Origin: CAIWHR01 sp963846855
GTDB lineage: Bacteria > Pseudomonadota > Gammaproteobacteria > Burkholderiales > Casimicrobiaceae
Reading direction: 5' to 3'
NCBI GenBank assembly: GCA_963846855.1
Contig: CAWJXK010000008.1
Location: 558,001-622,000, forward strand
DNA length: 64,000 nt
Shown here one piece after another: positions 31,990 to 41,226 of this stretch (positions are counted from its first letter, which is position 1; every line of letters begins with the position of its first letter). Both the position numbers and the translations under genes were made by a program. The notes under the pieces are model-generated. The model was not told the origin of the DNA. It was given only the letters and a program-made list of their open reading frames with translations, and searched no databases.

Positions 31990-34185
31990 ATGCTCCGGGC
32001 CGGGCTGGCGGCGGCGTTCCTCGTGGCAGCGGCGCTGGCCATGACAACGGCGCGGGCGGCCGACGATACGGTAACTCTCAATTTCGTCAACGCAGACATC
32101 GACGCCGTCGTCCGCGCGATCAGCGAAATCACGGGCCGCAATTTCATCGTCGATCCCAGGGTGAAGGGGACGATAAACATCACGTCGGCGCGCCCGGTGC
32201 CGCGCGACATCGTGTATCCGACCTTCCTCTCGGCGCTGCGGCTGCAGGGTTATGCGGCGATCGAATCCGACGGCGTCGTCAAGATCGTCCCCGAGGCCGA
32301 CGCCAAGCAGCATGGCGGGACCGTCACGCGCGGGCCGGTCAGCGCGACGGGTGATCGCCTCGTCACCCAGGTCACCACGCTCAAGTACGAATCCGCGGCA
32401 CAGATCGTCAACATCCTGCGGCCGCTGATCACGCCCAACAACACGATCGCCGCGTACCCGAACGGCAACGCGCTGGTGATCACCGACTACGCCGACAACC
32501 TGAAGCGCATCGACCGCATCATCGCCTCGCTCGACCAGCCGCCGGCGGGCGAGCCGGTGCTGGTGCCGCTCCGATATGCCTCCGCCATCGACCTCGTCAC
32601 GATGCTGACCAAGCTGACCGGAGACCAGGGCACTGCGGCGCCGGGCGGCGTGCCCGCCGATGCGCAGCAGCGGGTGACGATCATCGCGGACCCGCGCTCG
32701 AACAGCATCCTGCTGCGCGCCGAGAATCCGGCGCGACTGGCGCGGGTGAAGGCACTGATCGCCGATCTCGACACGCCGGGGCGCCCGGGCGGCAACATGT
32801 TCATCATCTACCTCAGGAACGCCGAGGCGGCGCGCGTCGCGCAGACGCTGCGTTCGCTCCTCGCGGGCGGAAGCGATGTGACGCAGGGCCTGCCGTCGTC
32901 CACGCTCTCAGGCAACAACGGAACGGCCACCGGCAGCATGGGCACGGCGCCGCTCGCGAGCGTCGCGTCGGCGGTGCAGGGCGGGGCGCCGGCGCTCGGC
33001 CCCAATGCGTTCGCGGCGGGCGGCGCGATGATCCAGGCCGACATCGCCAACAACGCGCTGGTGATCATGGCCCCCGAGCCCGTCTACAACAACCTGCGCG
33101 CCATCGTCGAGAAGCTCGACATCCGCCGCGCGCAGGTGCTGGTCGAGGCGCTGATCGTCGAGGTGAGCGCCGACAAGGCGGCCGAGTTCGGCATCCAGTG
33201 GCAGGTGCTCTCCGGCATCGGCAAGAGCGGCGTGCAGGGCTTCGGCGGCACCAATTTCAATCCGCAGAACACCTCGCCGACGAGCAACATCATCACGGGA
33301 TCGCTCAATCTCTCGAACCTCGCACAGGGCCTCAACGCCGGCATCCTCAACGGCACGGTCACCATTCCGGGGATCGGGCAGATCGCGAACCTCGCCTTCT
33401 TAGCCCGCGCGCTCGAGACGCAGGCGAACGCCAACATTCTCTCGACGCCGACGCTCCTCATGCTCGACAACGAGGAGGCGAAGATCGTCGTCGGCCAGAA
33501 CGTCCCGTTCATCACCGGCCAGTACACGACCACCGCCGCGAATCCCACCGTGTCACCGTTCCAGACCATCGAGCGCAAGGACGTCGGCATCACGCTCCGC
33601 GTGCGGCCGCAGATCACCGAGGGCGGAAGCGTCCGTCTCGTCGTCTATCAGGAAGTTTCGCGCGTCGAGAGCACGAACAATCCGGCCGGCATCATCACCG
33701 ACAAGCGGTCGATCGAATCGTCGGTCGCCGTCGAGGATGGCCAGATCGTCGTGCTGGGCGGGCTCATCCAGGACCAGTTCACCGACAACAATTCCGCCGT
33801 TCCGCTGGCGGGCGAGCTGCCGCTGATCGGCGCGCTCTTCCGCTACAACAACCGGCAGCGGACCAAGACGAATCTGATGATCTTCATCAAGCCCACCGTC
33901 GTCCGGGGACCGACCGGCGCAGTGGAGGTCACGCAGGACCGCTACGACTATCTCATCGGCGAGCAGAACAAGTTGAATCCGCCGCCGCGGATCTACTGGA
34001 ACGATCCCACCTACCCGCAGCTCTCGCCGTCCGGCACGCTGCCGGGAGGCGCGCCGCTCGTGGCGCCGATGGCACCGTCGACCGGCACCCCTGGGGCGCC
34101 TGTAATGCCGAGCGCACCCGCTCCGTCGCCCGCTCCTTCACCGGGAGCGGGAAGCGTGACCGAGCCGCCGCCGAAGGCGCCGTAG
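31990..34185 (+). CDS. gspD: Type II secretion secretin GspD
   Basis: About 731 residues, the outer-membrane channel of a type II secretion system. Signal peptide LRAGLAAAFLVAAALAMTTA; N0 domain (LNFVNADIDAVVRAISEITG), three N-domains with inserted Gly/Ser-rich loops (about residues 310-350), and the secretin domain with VEALIVEVSADKAAEFGIQW, ANILSTPTLLMLDNEEAKIV, VGQNVPFITGQY and VVLGGLIQDQ. A Pro/Ala-rich tail follows. TTG 31933 is an alternative, longer start; ATG 31990 gives the more standard signal peptide. gspE and gspF follow directly. Confidence 0.92.
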   Translation: MLRAGLAAAFLVAAALAMTTARAADDTVTLNFVNADIDAVVRAISEITGRNFIVDPRVKGTINITSARPVPRDIVYPTFLSALRLQGYAAIESDGVVKIVPEADAKQHGGTVTRGPVSATGDRLVTQVTTLKYESAAQIVNILRPLITPNNTIAAYPNGNALVITDYADNLKRIDRIIASLDQPPAGEPVLVPLRYASAIDLVTMLTKLTGDQGTAAPGGVPADAQQRVTIIADPRSNSILLRAENPARLARVKALIADLDTPGRPGGNMFIIYLRNAEAARVAQTLRSLLAGGSDVTQGLPSSTLSGNNGTATGSMGTAPLASVASAVQGGAPALGPNAFAAGGAMIQADIANNALVIMAPEPVYNNLRAIVEKLDIRRAQVLVEALIVEVSADKAAEFGIQWQVLSGIGKSGVQGFGGTNFNPQNTSPTSNIITGSLNLSNLAQGLNAGILNGTVTIPGIGQIANLAFLARALETQANANILSTPTLLMLDNEEAKIVVGQNVPFITGQYTTTAANPTVSPFQTIERKDVGITLRVRPQITEGGSVRLVVYQEVSRVESTNNPAGIITDKRSIESSVAVEDGQIVVLGGLIQDQFTDNNSAVPLAGELPLIGALFRYNNRQRTKTNLMIFIKPTVVRGPTGAVEVTQDRYDYLIGEQNKLNPPPRIYWNDPTYPQLSPSGTLPGGAPLVAPMAPSTGTPGAPVMPSAPAPSPAPSPGAGSVTEPPPKAP

Positions 34186-34207
34186 GGCGTACTCGGCGCC
34201 GATCCGA

Positions 34208-35725
34208 ATGACCGCCGATCCCGCACTCGCGCGCGCTTTGTCACCTGCGCCCTTCGCGCGAATTCCGTATTCGTTCGCCAAGATGCACGGCGTCCTCGCG
34301 TTCGCGCAGGAAGGCGACGCGATCGTGGTGCTGACGCGGCCGGACGCGACCGTCGAGGGAATCGCCGAGCTGAAGCGCGTGCTGCAGCGCCCGCTCGTGA
34401 CGCGCGCCGTCGATCCCGAGCGGTTCGCCACCGAGCTCGCGCGGACCTATAACACTGCGGCGTCGGGCGCCGCCGGCATTTCGAGCGACCTCGCCCGCGA
34501 AACCGACCTCACGCGGCTGATGCAGGACCTCCCTCCGGCCGAGGACCTGCTCGACAGCGGCGCGCAGGCCCCCGTGATCCGGATGATCAACGCGCTGCTG
34601 CTGCAGGCGCTGCGCGAGCGCGCGTCCGACCTTCACTTCGAGCCCTACGAAAACCGCTCGGTCGTGCGCTTCCGCGTAGACGGCATGCTGCACGACGTCA
34701 TCGAGCCACCGCGCGCGCTGCACGCGGCGCTCGTCTCCCGGCTCAAGATCATGGCGAGCCTCGACATCGCGGAAAAGCGTTTGCCGCAGGATGGCCGCAT
34801 CGCGCTGAAGCTCGGCGACAAGCAGGTCGACGTGCGTGTCTCGACGCTGCCGACCGGGCCGGGCGAGCGAGTCGTGCTGCGCCTCCTCGACAAGGATTCG
34901 GCCCAGCTCGATCTCGCCGCGCTCGGCATGAGCCCGCCCACGCGGGACGCCATCGATCGCCTGATCCGCGAGCCGCACGGGATTCTCCTGGTCACCGGCC
35001 CCACCGGATCGGGCAAGACGACGACGCTCTACGCGGCGCTGTCGCGGCTGCCGCGCGGCAGCTCGAACATGATGACGGTCGAGGACCCGATCGAGTACGC
35101 GCTCGACGGCGTCGGCCAGACGCAGGTGAACCCGCGGATCGACCTCACGTTCGCGCGCGCGCTTCGCGCGATCCTGCGGCAGGATCCGGACGTCATCATG
35201 ATCGGCGAGATCCGCGATCTCGAGACCGCGCAGATCGCGGTGCAGGCGTCGCTGACCGGCCATCTGGTGCTGGCGACGCTGCACACCAACGATGCGTCGA
35301 GCGCGATGGCGCGCCTCGCCGACATGGGCGTCGAGCCGTATCTGCTCGCGTCGAGCCTGCTCGGCGTTCTCGCGCAGCGGCTCGTGCGCACGCTTTGTCC
35401 GGCCTGCAAGGCCGACGCCGCGCCGGCCGGCGGCGAAATGGCGCTGCTCGCGGATCTCGGGCTGCCTGCGGCACAGCGCGTGGCGACGGCGCAGGGTTGC
35501 GAGCAGTGCGGACGCACCGGTTTTCGCGGTCGCACCGGGGTCTACGAGCTCATCGTCGTCGACGACGCGATGCGACGCCTGATCCATGAGCGGGCGCCCG
35601 AGCATGCATTGCGCGCCGCGGCGCTCGCTAACGGGATGACGCCGCTGCGGCGCGACGGCGCGCGGTGGATCGCGGCGGGCGCCACCTCGCTCGCCGAGCT
35701 CCTGCGCGTCACGCGCGAAGCGTGA
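34208..35725 (+). CDS. gspE: Type II secretion ATPase GspE
   Basis: A 505-residue cytoplasmic ATPase that drives pseudopilus assembly. Walker A is GPTGSGKTTT (near residue 262); Walker B region DVIMIGEIRDLETAQIA; Asp and His boxes VEDPIEYALDGVGQ and LATLHTNDASSAMARL. The zinc site CPAC...CEQC lies near residues 398 and 435, as in GspE/PilB. The N-terminal T2SSE_N domain precedes. It overlaps gspF by four bases. Confidence 0.95.
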   Translation: MTADPALARALSPAPFARIPYSFAKMHGVLAFAQEGDAIVVLTRPDATVEGIAELKRVLQRPLVTRAVDPERFATELARTYNTAASGAAGISSDLARETDLTRLMQDLPPAEDLLDSGAQAPVIRMINALLLQALRERASDLHFEPYENRSVVRFRVDGMLHDVIEPPRALHAALVSRLKIMASLDIAEKRLPQDGRIALKLGDKQVDVRVSTLPTGPGERVVLRLLDKDSAQLDLAALGMSPPTRDAIDRLIREPHGILLVTGPTGSGKTTTLYAALSRLPRGSSNMMTVEDPIEYALDGVGQTQVNPRIDLTFARALRAILRQDPDVIMIGEIRDLETAQIAVQASLTGHLVLATLHTNDASSAMARLADMGVEPYLLASSLLGVLAQRLVRTLCPACKADAAPAGGEMALLADLGLPAAQRVATAQGCEQCGRTGFRGRTGVYELIVVDDAMRRLIHERAPEHALRAAALANGMTPLRRDGARWIAAGATSLAELLRVTREA

Positions 35726-36951
35726 CCGCGCGGGGGTCGTCCATTTCCGCGTTCCGGTACGAGGCGGTCGACGCGCGGGGCAAGCCGAGGCGCGGGCTCC
35801 TCGACGCCGAATCGGCGCGCCAGGTGCGGGATCGGCTTCGCAGCGACGGACTCACGCCGACGGTCATCGAGGCTGCCGGCCTCGCCGACGCGCCCGCGGG
35901 CGGCGTCGATTACCGCAGGATCGCGCCGACGCTTCTCGCGCTTTCGACGCGACAGCTCGCGACGCTGCTGCGCTCGGGAATGCCGCTCGATCAGGCGCTG
36001 TCCGCGGTGGCCGAGCAGGCCGACGACAAGCGCGTCGCCGGAGTCTTCGACGCATTGCGCGGCCACATCGCCTCGGGCGAATCGCTCGCTGCGGCGCTGG
36101 CGCGTTGGCCGCGCACGTTCTCCGACCTCTATCGCGGCCTCGTCGCGGTCGGGGCCGAGACCGGCCGCCTGCCCGACGTCATGGAGCGCCTCGCCGATTA
36201 CCTCGAGGCGCGTCAGGCGATGCGGCAGAAGTTCACGCTGGCGCTGATCTATCCCGCGCTGGTCACGATCATTGCGCTCGCCGTCATCGTCGCACTGCTG
36301 GTCTACGTGGTCCCGCAGGTCGTCTCGGTGTACCAGCAAAGCCGGCAGACGCTGCCCTGGCTCACGCGGGCGCTCATCGCCGTCAGTGGCTTCGTCCGGA
36401 CGACCGGATGGTTCTGGGTCGCTGGCGCCGCGCTCGGCACGATCGCATTCGCCGTCGCCTACCGGCGCGTGGCGTTCCGGCTCGCCTGGCACGCCCGGCT
36501 GCTGCGCCTCCCCGTGATCGGGCGCCTGGTTCGCGCGATCGACACCGCGCGCTTCGCGAGCACGCTCGCCATCCTCACGGCCAGCGGGGCACCCCTGCTG
36601 CGCTCGCTCGACGCCGCACGCGATGTCGTGTGGGCGCTGCCGCTGCGCGAGGCCGGCACGGCGGCGGCGGCGCTCGTGCGCGAAGGCGTCTCGCTCGCGC
36701 GCGCCCTCAAGGAGCAGCGTGTCTTTCCTCCGGTCCTGATCCACCTCGTCGCCAACGGGGAGTCGAGCGGGCAACTGGCGCCGATGCTCGAGCGCGCGGC
36801 CGAGGAGCTGGAGCGTGAATCGGAGCGGCGACTCGCCTGGTTCGCCGCACTGCTGCAGCCGGCGCTGATCGTGGCGATGGGCGCGGTGGTGCTCGCGCTG
36901 GTGCTGGCGGTCATGCTCCCGATCGTGTCGATGAATCAGCTGATACGCTGA
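35722..36951 (+). CDS. gspF: Type II secretion inner-membrane protein GspF
   Basis: A 409-residue inner-membrane platform protein. GTG 35722 overlaps the gspE stop (GTGA) and yields the standard start FRYEAVDARGKPRRGLLDAE. Two T2SSF domains (about residues 75-195 and 280-400) are present, with ALSTRQLATLLRSGMPLDQA and ARFASTLAILTASGAPLLRS, and membrane helices at LALIYPALVTIIALAVIVAL, GSGSLAG-type middle helix and the C-terminus. No gspG-N genes follow, which is unusual. Confidence 0.95.
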   Translation: MTARGSSISAFRYEAVDARGKPRRGLLDAESARQVRDRLRSDGLTPTVIEAAGLADAPAGGVDYRRIAPTLLALSTRQLATLLRSGMPLDQALSAVAEQADDKRVAGVFDALRGHIASGESLAAALARWPRTFSDLYRGLVAVGAETGRLPDVMERLADYLEARQAMRQKFTLALIYPALVTIIALAVIVALLVYVVPQVVSVYQQSRQTLPWLTRALIAVSGFVRTTGWFWVAGAALGTIAFAVAYRRVAFRLAWHARLLRLPVIGRLVRAIDTARFASTLAILTASGAPLLRSLDAARDVVWALPLREAGTAAAALVREGVSLARALKEQRVFPPVLIHLVANGESSGQLAPMLERAAEELERESERRLAWFAALLQPALIVAMGAVVLALVLAVMLPIVSMNQLIR

Positions 36952-37031
36952 CACCGGCGCGCCGATGGATGTGCTCGCCCCCCCATGTGCAATTGCGCTA
37001 TGATCCGCGCGGTCCCCTGGCGATCCACCCC

Positions 37032-37529
37032 ATGAGCGATTTCCTCCGTTCGCGTCGGGCTTTCCTGGCAATGCTGGCAATGCTGGCGCTGCTGGCGGCA
37101 TGGCCGGGCAGCGCCGTCGCCGACTCGCGCCTCCTGCCACGCGACTTCGACCCTGCGCGCGATGCCGCGCACGACCTCGATGCAGCGTTGCGCATCGCCC
37201 GCGCGTCCAACCGCAATGTGATCGTCGAAGTCGGCGGCCAATGGTGCTCCTGGTGCCACATCATGGACCGGTTCTTTGCGGGCGATCCCGACCTCGACGG
37301 GCTGCGCGATCGCAACTTCGTCTGGCTCAAGGTCAATTTTTCCAAGGAGAATCCGAACGAGGCGCTCCTTCGCCGGTGGCCTCGGATCGAGGCCTACCCG
37401 CATCTGTTCGTGCTCGATTCGACGGGGCGGCTCTTGCACTCGCAGGACACGAGCGTGCTCGAATCCGGCAAGTCCTACGATCCGGTCGCGGTGCACGCTT
37501 TCCTGGTGAAGTGGGCGCCGGTGCGCTGA
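37032..37529 (+). CDS. Exported thioredoxin-like protein with a CSWC motif
   Basis: About 165 residues. A signal peptide (RRAFLAMLAMLALLAAWPGS) is followed by a thioredoxin fold with VIVEVGGQWCSWCHIMDRFF as the active-site segment and the cis-Pro region EAYPHLFVLDSTGRLL. The CxxCH arrangement belongs to the thioredoxin_7/DUF255-type group rather than classic TrxA. It probably reduces or forms disulfides in the periplasm, or acts in cytochrome maturation; the CXXCH here is a thiol site and need not bind heme. Confidence 0.8.
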   Translation: MSDFLRSRRAFLAMLAMLALLAAWPGSAVADSRLLPRDFDPARDAAHDLDAALRIARASNRNVIVEVGGQWCSWCHIMDRFFAGDPDLDGLRDRNFVWLKVNFSKENPNEALLRRWPRIEAYPHLFVLDSTGRLLHSQDTSVLESGKSYDPVAVHAFLVKWAPVR

Positions 37530-37638
37530 CGCCGCGCCGGAAAAGGGCCTGATCTTCGTCGCGCCTCAGTTGCCAAATGAGGCATCCGTCCGCATCAGGC
37601 AGAAGTAGCGCAAGCGTGAATGCCGGTGCAGAGGCTCC

Positions 37639-38247
37639 CTAGCTCCCGCGATATTTCCACTCCTTCGACTTGCCCTCGGCGATCCACTCGATCGCCGTGG
37701 CGAGACGCTTCTCGCGCGTCGCGTCGCGCTTCGCCTCGATCAACCACTCGATGTATTCGCGTCTGTGGCTGGGGCTCATCGCGTCGAACCGGGCGCGAGC
37801 CTCGCGATTTCGGCGCAGCGCCGCGGCGAGATCCGGGGGAGCCTTCGGCGGCGGCTTCGCTCTCGCCGGCGCCGCGCGCGCCGGCTTCACGCCCGCCGCA
37901 TTGAGCGTCGCAGCCCGGCGGATCAGCGCCTTCAGCGCTGCGTCCTTCGGCAGGTCTTCCCGGGTGGTGATGCGACCGAACTGGCCCATCGCCGCGGCGC
38001 CCTTGGCATTCGCCGCGGCATCGGCGCGCATGGCGCCGTGCCAGAAGCCGAACGCGCAGTGCGCCTTGAACGCCGCCATCGAGCACAGGATGCCGTTGAA
38101 CTCGAAGTGCGGAAATCCCCATTTGATCGTTTCGCTGACGCCGGGACATGCCGCATGCACGAGCGCTCGCAGGTGCGCGAGGATCGGGCGCGCGAAATCC
38201 GGAGCGCGGGCGATATAGGCGTCGACGCGCTCGTCACGTGTCCCCAT
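37639..38247 (-). CDS. YdeI/OmpD-associated family protein (DUF1801 plus YdeI-type domain)
   Basis: A 202-residue cytoplasmic protein. The N-terminal half has the DUF1801 pattern: IKWGFPHFEFNGILCSMAAF and CAFGFWHG. The C-terminal part carries the YdeI-type SPSHRREYIEWLIEAKRDAT helix. A basic Ala/Pro linker joins them. The molecular function is not established for the family; some members have been linked to stress resistance. It overlaps the end of queG by 14 bases and is probably cotranscribed with it. Confidence 0.8.
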   Translation of the reverse strand: MGTRDERVDAYIARAPDFARPILAHLRALVHAACPGVSETIKWGFPHFEFNGILCSMAAFKAHCAFGFWHGAMRADAAANAKGAAAMGQFGRITTREDLPKDAALKALIRRAATLNAAGVKPARAAPARAKPPPKAPPDLAAALRRNREARARFDAMSPSHRREYIEWLIEAKRDATREKRLATAIEWIAEGKSKEWKYRGS

Positions 38248-39400
38248 GGCGTCTTCCTTCGCAGGGTTTCATTGCCGGGCGTGGCGCCGCACTGCCCGAT
38301 TCTGCCGTGCGAGGGCGATGCCGGGCCAGCGCCCATTCGACGTGCTCGCGAACGACGGGCGAGGGATCATCCCGGCGCGCCTCGAGCGCCGCCACGATCG
38401 CCGCATCGGACGTGGCGTTACCGAGGCCGACGGCGAGGTTGCGCGACCAGCGCTCGTAGCCGATTCGCCGGATCGCGCTGCCGCGCATGCGCGCGTCGAA
38501 TTCGTCGGCCGTCCAACGGAACAGCTCGACGAGCGCGACGTCGTCGAGACCGTGCCGCACCGCGAATCCATCCTCGGTCGAGGGCTGCGCGTACTTGTTC
38601 CATGGACACGCGAGCTGGCAGTCGTCGCAGCCGTAGACGCGGTTGCCGATGAGGGGCCGCAACGCCTCCGGAATGCTTCCGGGAAGCTCGATCGTCAGAT
38701 ACGAAATGCAGCGGCGCGCGTCGAGCTCGTAGGGCGCGACAATGGCGCCGGTCGGGCACGCGCCAATGCATGCCGTGCAGGTTCCGCAATGCGCCGAGGT
38801 TGCGGGCGTCGGGGGCAACGGCAGGTCCGTGTAGATCTCCCCCAGGAAGAAAAACGATCCGTGCTCGCGCGTGAGCAGCAGCGTGTGCTTGCCGCGCCAG
38901 CCGATCCCGGATTTCGCCGCCAGCGCGACCTCCAGCACGGGCGCGCTGTCGGTGAACACGCGGCAGGCCCCTCCGCCGGACGCGGCTCGGATCCGCGCGG
39001 CGAGCGTCTCGAGTCTCGCGCGGAGCACCTTGTGATAATCGCGGCCGAGCGCGTAACGGGCGACGAAGGCGCGCGCCGGATCCGCGAGCACGTCGGCGCT
39101 GTTGCGTGCGCCCGGCGGCAGGTAGTTCATCCGCGCGGTGATGACGCGCAGCGTGCCCGGAACGAGCTCGGCCGGCCGTGCGCGCTTCGTGCCGTGCCGT
39201 GCCATATAATCCATTGCGCCGTGGCGGCCGGCGGCAAGCCATTGCAGCAGCTTCGCCTCGTCGCTCCCGAGATCGGTATCGGCGATGCCGATCTCCGCGA
39301 ATCCCAGCTCGCGGCCCCAGCGCGCAATGTCGGCGACGAGCGCCTTCCCGTCGCGTTCGTCGCGCAATGGCAGGGATGTCGCGTGCGGAGAAGTTGCCAT
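38234..39400 (-). CDS. queG: Epoxyqueuosine reductase QueG
   Basis: About 388 residues. It reduces epoxyqueuosine in tRNA to queuosine, the last step of queuosine synthesis, using cobalamin and two iron-sulfur clusters. The first cluster motif is CGTCTACIGACP and the second, CDDCQLACPW, follows; the KRARPAELVPGTLRVI segment and the C-terminal HEAT-like part (ARRDDPSPVVREHVEWAL) fit the family. ATG 39400 is chosen over the longer frame start. It is divergent from tsaE (32 bases apart), a common arrangement in this class. Confidence 0.93.
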   Translation of the reverse strand: MATSPHATSLPLRDERDGKALVADIARWGRELGFAEIGIADTDLGSDEAKLLQWLAAGRHGAMDYMARHGTKRARPAELVPGTLRVITARMNYLPPGARNSADVLADPARAFVARYALGRDYHKVLRARLETLAARIRAASGGGACRVFTDSAPVLEVALAAKSGIGWRGKHTLLLTREHGSFFFLGEIYTDLPLPPTPATSAHCGTCTACIGACPTGAIVAPYELDARRCISYLTIELPGSIPEALRPLIGNRVYGCDDCQLACPWNKYAQPSTEDGFAVRHGLDDVALVELFRWTADEFDARMRGSAIRRIGYERWSRNLAVGLGNATSDAAIVAALEARRDDPSPVVREHVEWALARHRPRTAESGSAAPRPAMKPCEGRRHGDT

Positions 39401-39432
39401 CAGCGCTAGCGTAACCCGCACGCCGCGATTCC

Positions 39433-39933
39433 ATGAACTCGAGCCCGCCCCTATTTCTTGCGTCTGCCGCGGATACCGAGGCCGCGGGCGCGCGCCTCGC
39501 GCGATGCCTTGGCGGCGGAATGATCGTGACGCTGTCGGGCGAGCTGGGCGCCGGAAAGACGACGCTCACCCGAGGGTGCCTTCGGGCGTTCGGATGGCAG
39601 GGCACTGTCAAAAGCCCTACTTATGCGATAGTTGAACATTACGTCTTTTCGAGCTTATACTTCTATCACATTGATTTCTATCGTTTCACAGATCCTGATG
39701 AATGGGAAACTGCGGGTGTGGCCGATTGCTTCCGTCCCGACGCCGTCTGTTTCGTCGAGTGGCCGGAGCGGGTCGCATCGCATCTTCCGCGGGCCGATGT
39801 CGCGCTCGTGCTCACCTATCCATCGGATGCTGAACAACCCGGGCGGAATCTCGCCGTGGATGCGCACGGCACGCGGGGCCGGCGATGCGCAGACGCGCTG
39901 AGGGCGAACGGATCGCGCGCGGACGCACGCTGA
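39433..39933 (+). CDS. tsaE: tRNA threonylcarbamoyladenosine biosynthesis ATPase TsaE
   Basis: A 166-residue ATPase needed with TsaB/TsaD to make t6A at position 37 of tRNAs. Walker A GELGAGKTTLTRG at about residue 38; the family motifs VKSPTYAIVEHY and FYHIDFYRFTDPDE follow; FVEWPERV is near residue 115. Bases about 39605-39710 are strikingly AT-rich, with many codons ending in A or T, in a gene that is otherwise GC-rich. The C-terminus beyond YPSDAEQPGRNL is Arg/Ala-rich and overlaps amiC by 49 bases. Confidence 0.93.
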   Translation: MNSSPPLFLASAADTEAAGARLARCLGGGMIVTLSGELGAGKTTLTRGCLRAFGWQGTVKSPTYAIVEHYVFSSLYFYHIDFYRFTDPDEWETAGVADCFRPDAVCFVEWPERVASHLPRADVALVLTYPSDAEQPGRNLAVDAHGTRGRRCADALRANGSRADAR

Positions 39934-41213
39934 CGGTCTCGCTCACGCGGCGGCGGATCTTTCACTGGATCACGCTGCCCGCGGCATCGATGCTCGTGCC
40001 GAGCGCCGCGTGGTCGGCGGTTGCGCACATCGCGTCGGCCCGGCTGTGGCCCGCGCAGGAATACACGCGCGTCATCCTCGAGTCCCCGACGCCGATCGCG
40101 TATCAGCTGCTGACGCTGCGCGATCCCCATCGCCTGGTGCTCGACCTCGACGGCGTGGAGCTTTCGCCGGAGCTCGCGCAGCTTCCGACGAAATTGCAGG
40201 CAACGGATCCCTACGTTGCCGCCATTCGAATCGGGCAGAGGGGACCGGGATCGGTCCGTCTCGTGTTCGACCTCAAGGCCGAGGTCGAGCCACAGCTCTT
40301 CGCGCTGGCGCCGGTCGCCGATTTCGGCCATCGCGTGATCCTCGACCTGTATCCGATGACCCCGATAGACCCGATGATGGCGCTTCTCGCCGACGCGAGG
40401 AGCGAGACGCCCGCGATTGCTGCGCCGAATCCACCCCCGGCGCAAAAGAGCGTCGCGGCGAATCCCACGCGCCCACGCGCCCGCGCCGCGCCGGGGCCGC
40501 GGCCGATCATCATCGCGATCGACCCGGGTCATGGCGGCGAGGATCCCGGCGCGATCGGTCCGCGCGGGACCTACGAGAAGACCGTCGCCCTTGCCATCGG
40601 CAAGAAGCTGAAGCGGATCATCGACGCCGATCGCAACATGCGCGCGATGCTGACGCGCGACGACGACTACTTCGTGCCGCTCGCGACGCGCGTGCAGAAG
40701 GCACGGCAGGTGCAGGCGGACCTCTTCGTGTCGGTGCACGCCGACGCCTTCCGCGTGCCGACCGCGCGCGGTTCGTCGGTATTCGCGCTCTCGGAGCACG
40801 GCGCGACCAGCGCGGCGGCGAGCTGGCTCGCGCAGAAGGAGAATTCCGCCGACCTGATCGGCGGCGTCAACCTCGACATGCGCGACAAGGTCGTCGCGCA
40901 CACGATGATCGACATGCTGCAGAGCGCCCAGATCAACGACAGCCTCAAGGCCGGCCGTCAGATGCTGGACGGGATCGGCTCGATCAACACGCTGCACAAG
41001 GCGGCCGTCGAGCAGGCCGGATTCGCGGTGCTGAAGGCGCCCGACATCCCGTCGATCCTCGTCGAGACCGCGTTCATCTCCAACCCGGACGAGGAGCTGA
41101 AGCTGCGCAGCGATCGCCATCAGGCGCGCTTTGCGGAGTCGATGCACGACGGCATCCGCCGCTATTTTGCGCAAAATCCGCCGCTCGCGCGCAATCGCAC
41201 CGGCACCGGCTAG
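39885..41213 (+). CDS. amiC: N-acetylmuramoyl-L-alanine amidase AmiC
   Basis: A 442-residue exported enzyme that cleaves the amide bond of peptidoglycan at division. A twin-arginine-like TRRRIFHWI signal precedes an AMIN domain (about residues 50-160, with RLVLDLDGVELS), a Pro/Ala linker, and the amidase_3 domain with zinc ligands in DPGHGGEDPGAIG, the Glu in TYEKTVALAIG, the His in SVHADAF and the catalytic Glu in ETAFISNPDEE. It overlaps the end of tsaE, an arrangement found in many proteobacteria. Confidence 0.93.
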   Translation: MRRRAEGERIARGRTLTVSLTRRRIFHWITLPAASMLVPSAAWSAVAHIASARLWPAQEYTRVILESPTPIAYQLLTLRDPHRLVLDLDGVELSPELAQLPTKLQATDPYVAAIRIGQRGPGSVRLVFDLKAEVEPQLFALAPVADFGHRVILDLYPMTPIDPMMALLADARSETPAIAAPNPPPAQKSVAANPTRPRARAAPGPRPIIIAIDPGHGGEDPGAIGPRGTYEKTVALAIGKKLKRIIDADRNMRAMLTRDDDYFVPLATRVQKARQVQADLFVSVHADAFRVPTARGSSVFALSEHGATSAAASWLAQKENSADLIGGVNLDMRDKVVAHTMIDMLQSAQINDSLKAGRQMLDGIGSINTLHKAAVEQAGFAVLKAPDIPSILVETAFISNPDEELKLRSDRHQARFAESMHDGIRRYFAQNPPLARNRTGTG

Positions 41214-41226
41214 CCGGACGCGCACG

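Noticed and set aside
37195..37270. CSWCH in the thioredoxin-like protein as a heme-binding site
   Set aside because: The CXXCH sits at the active-site place of a thioredoxin fold, next to a cis-Pro region, so it is a redox thiol pair rather than a heme motif.
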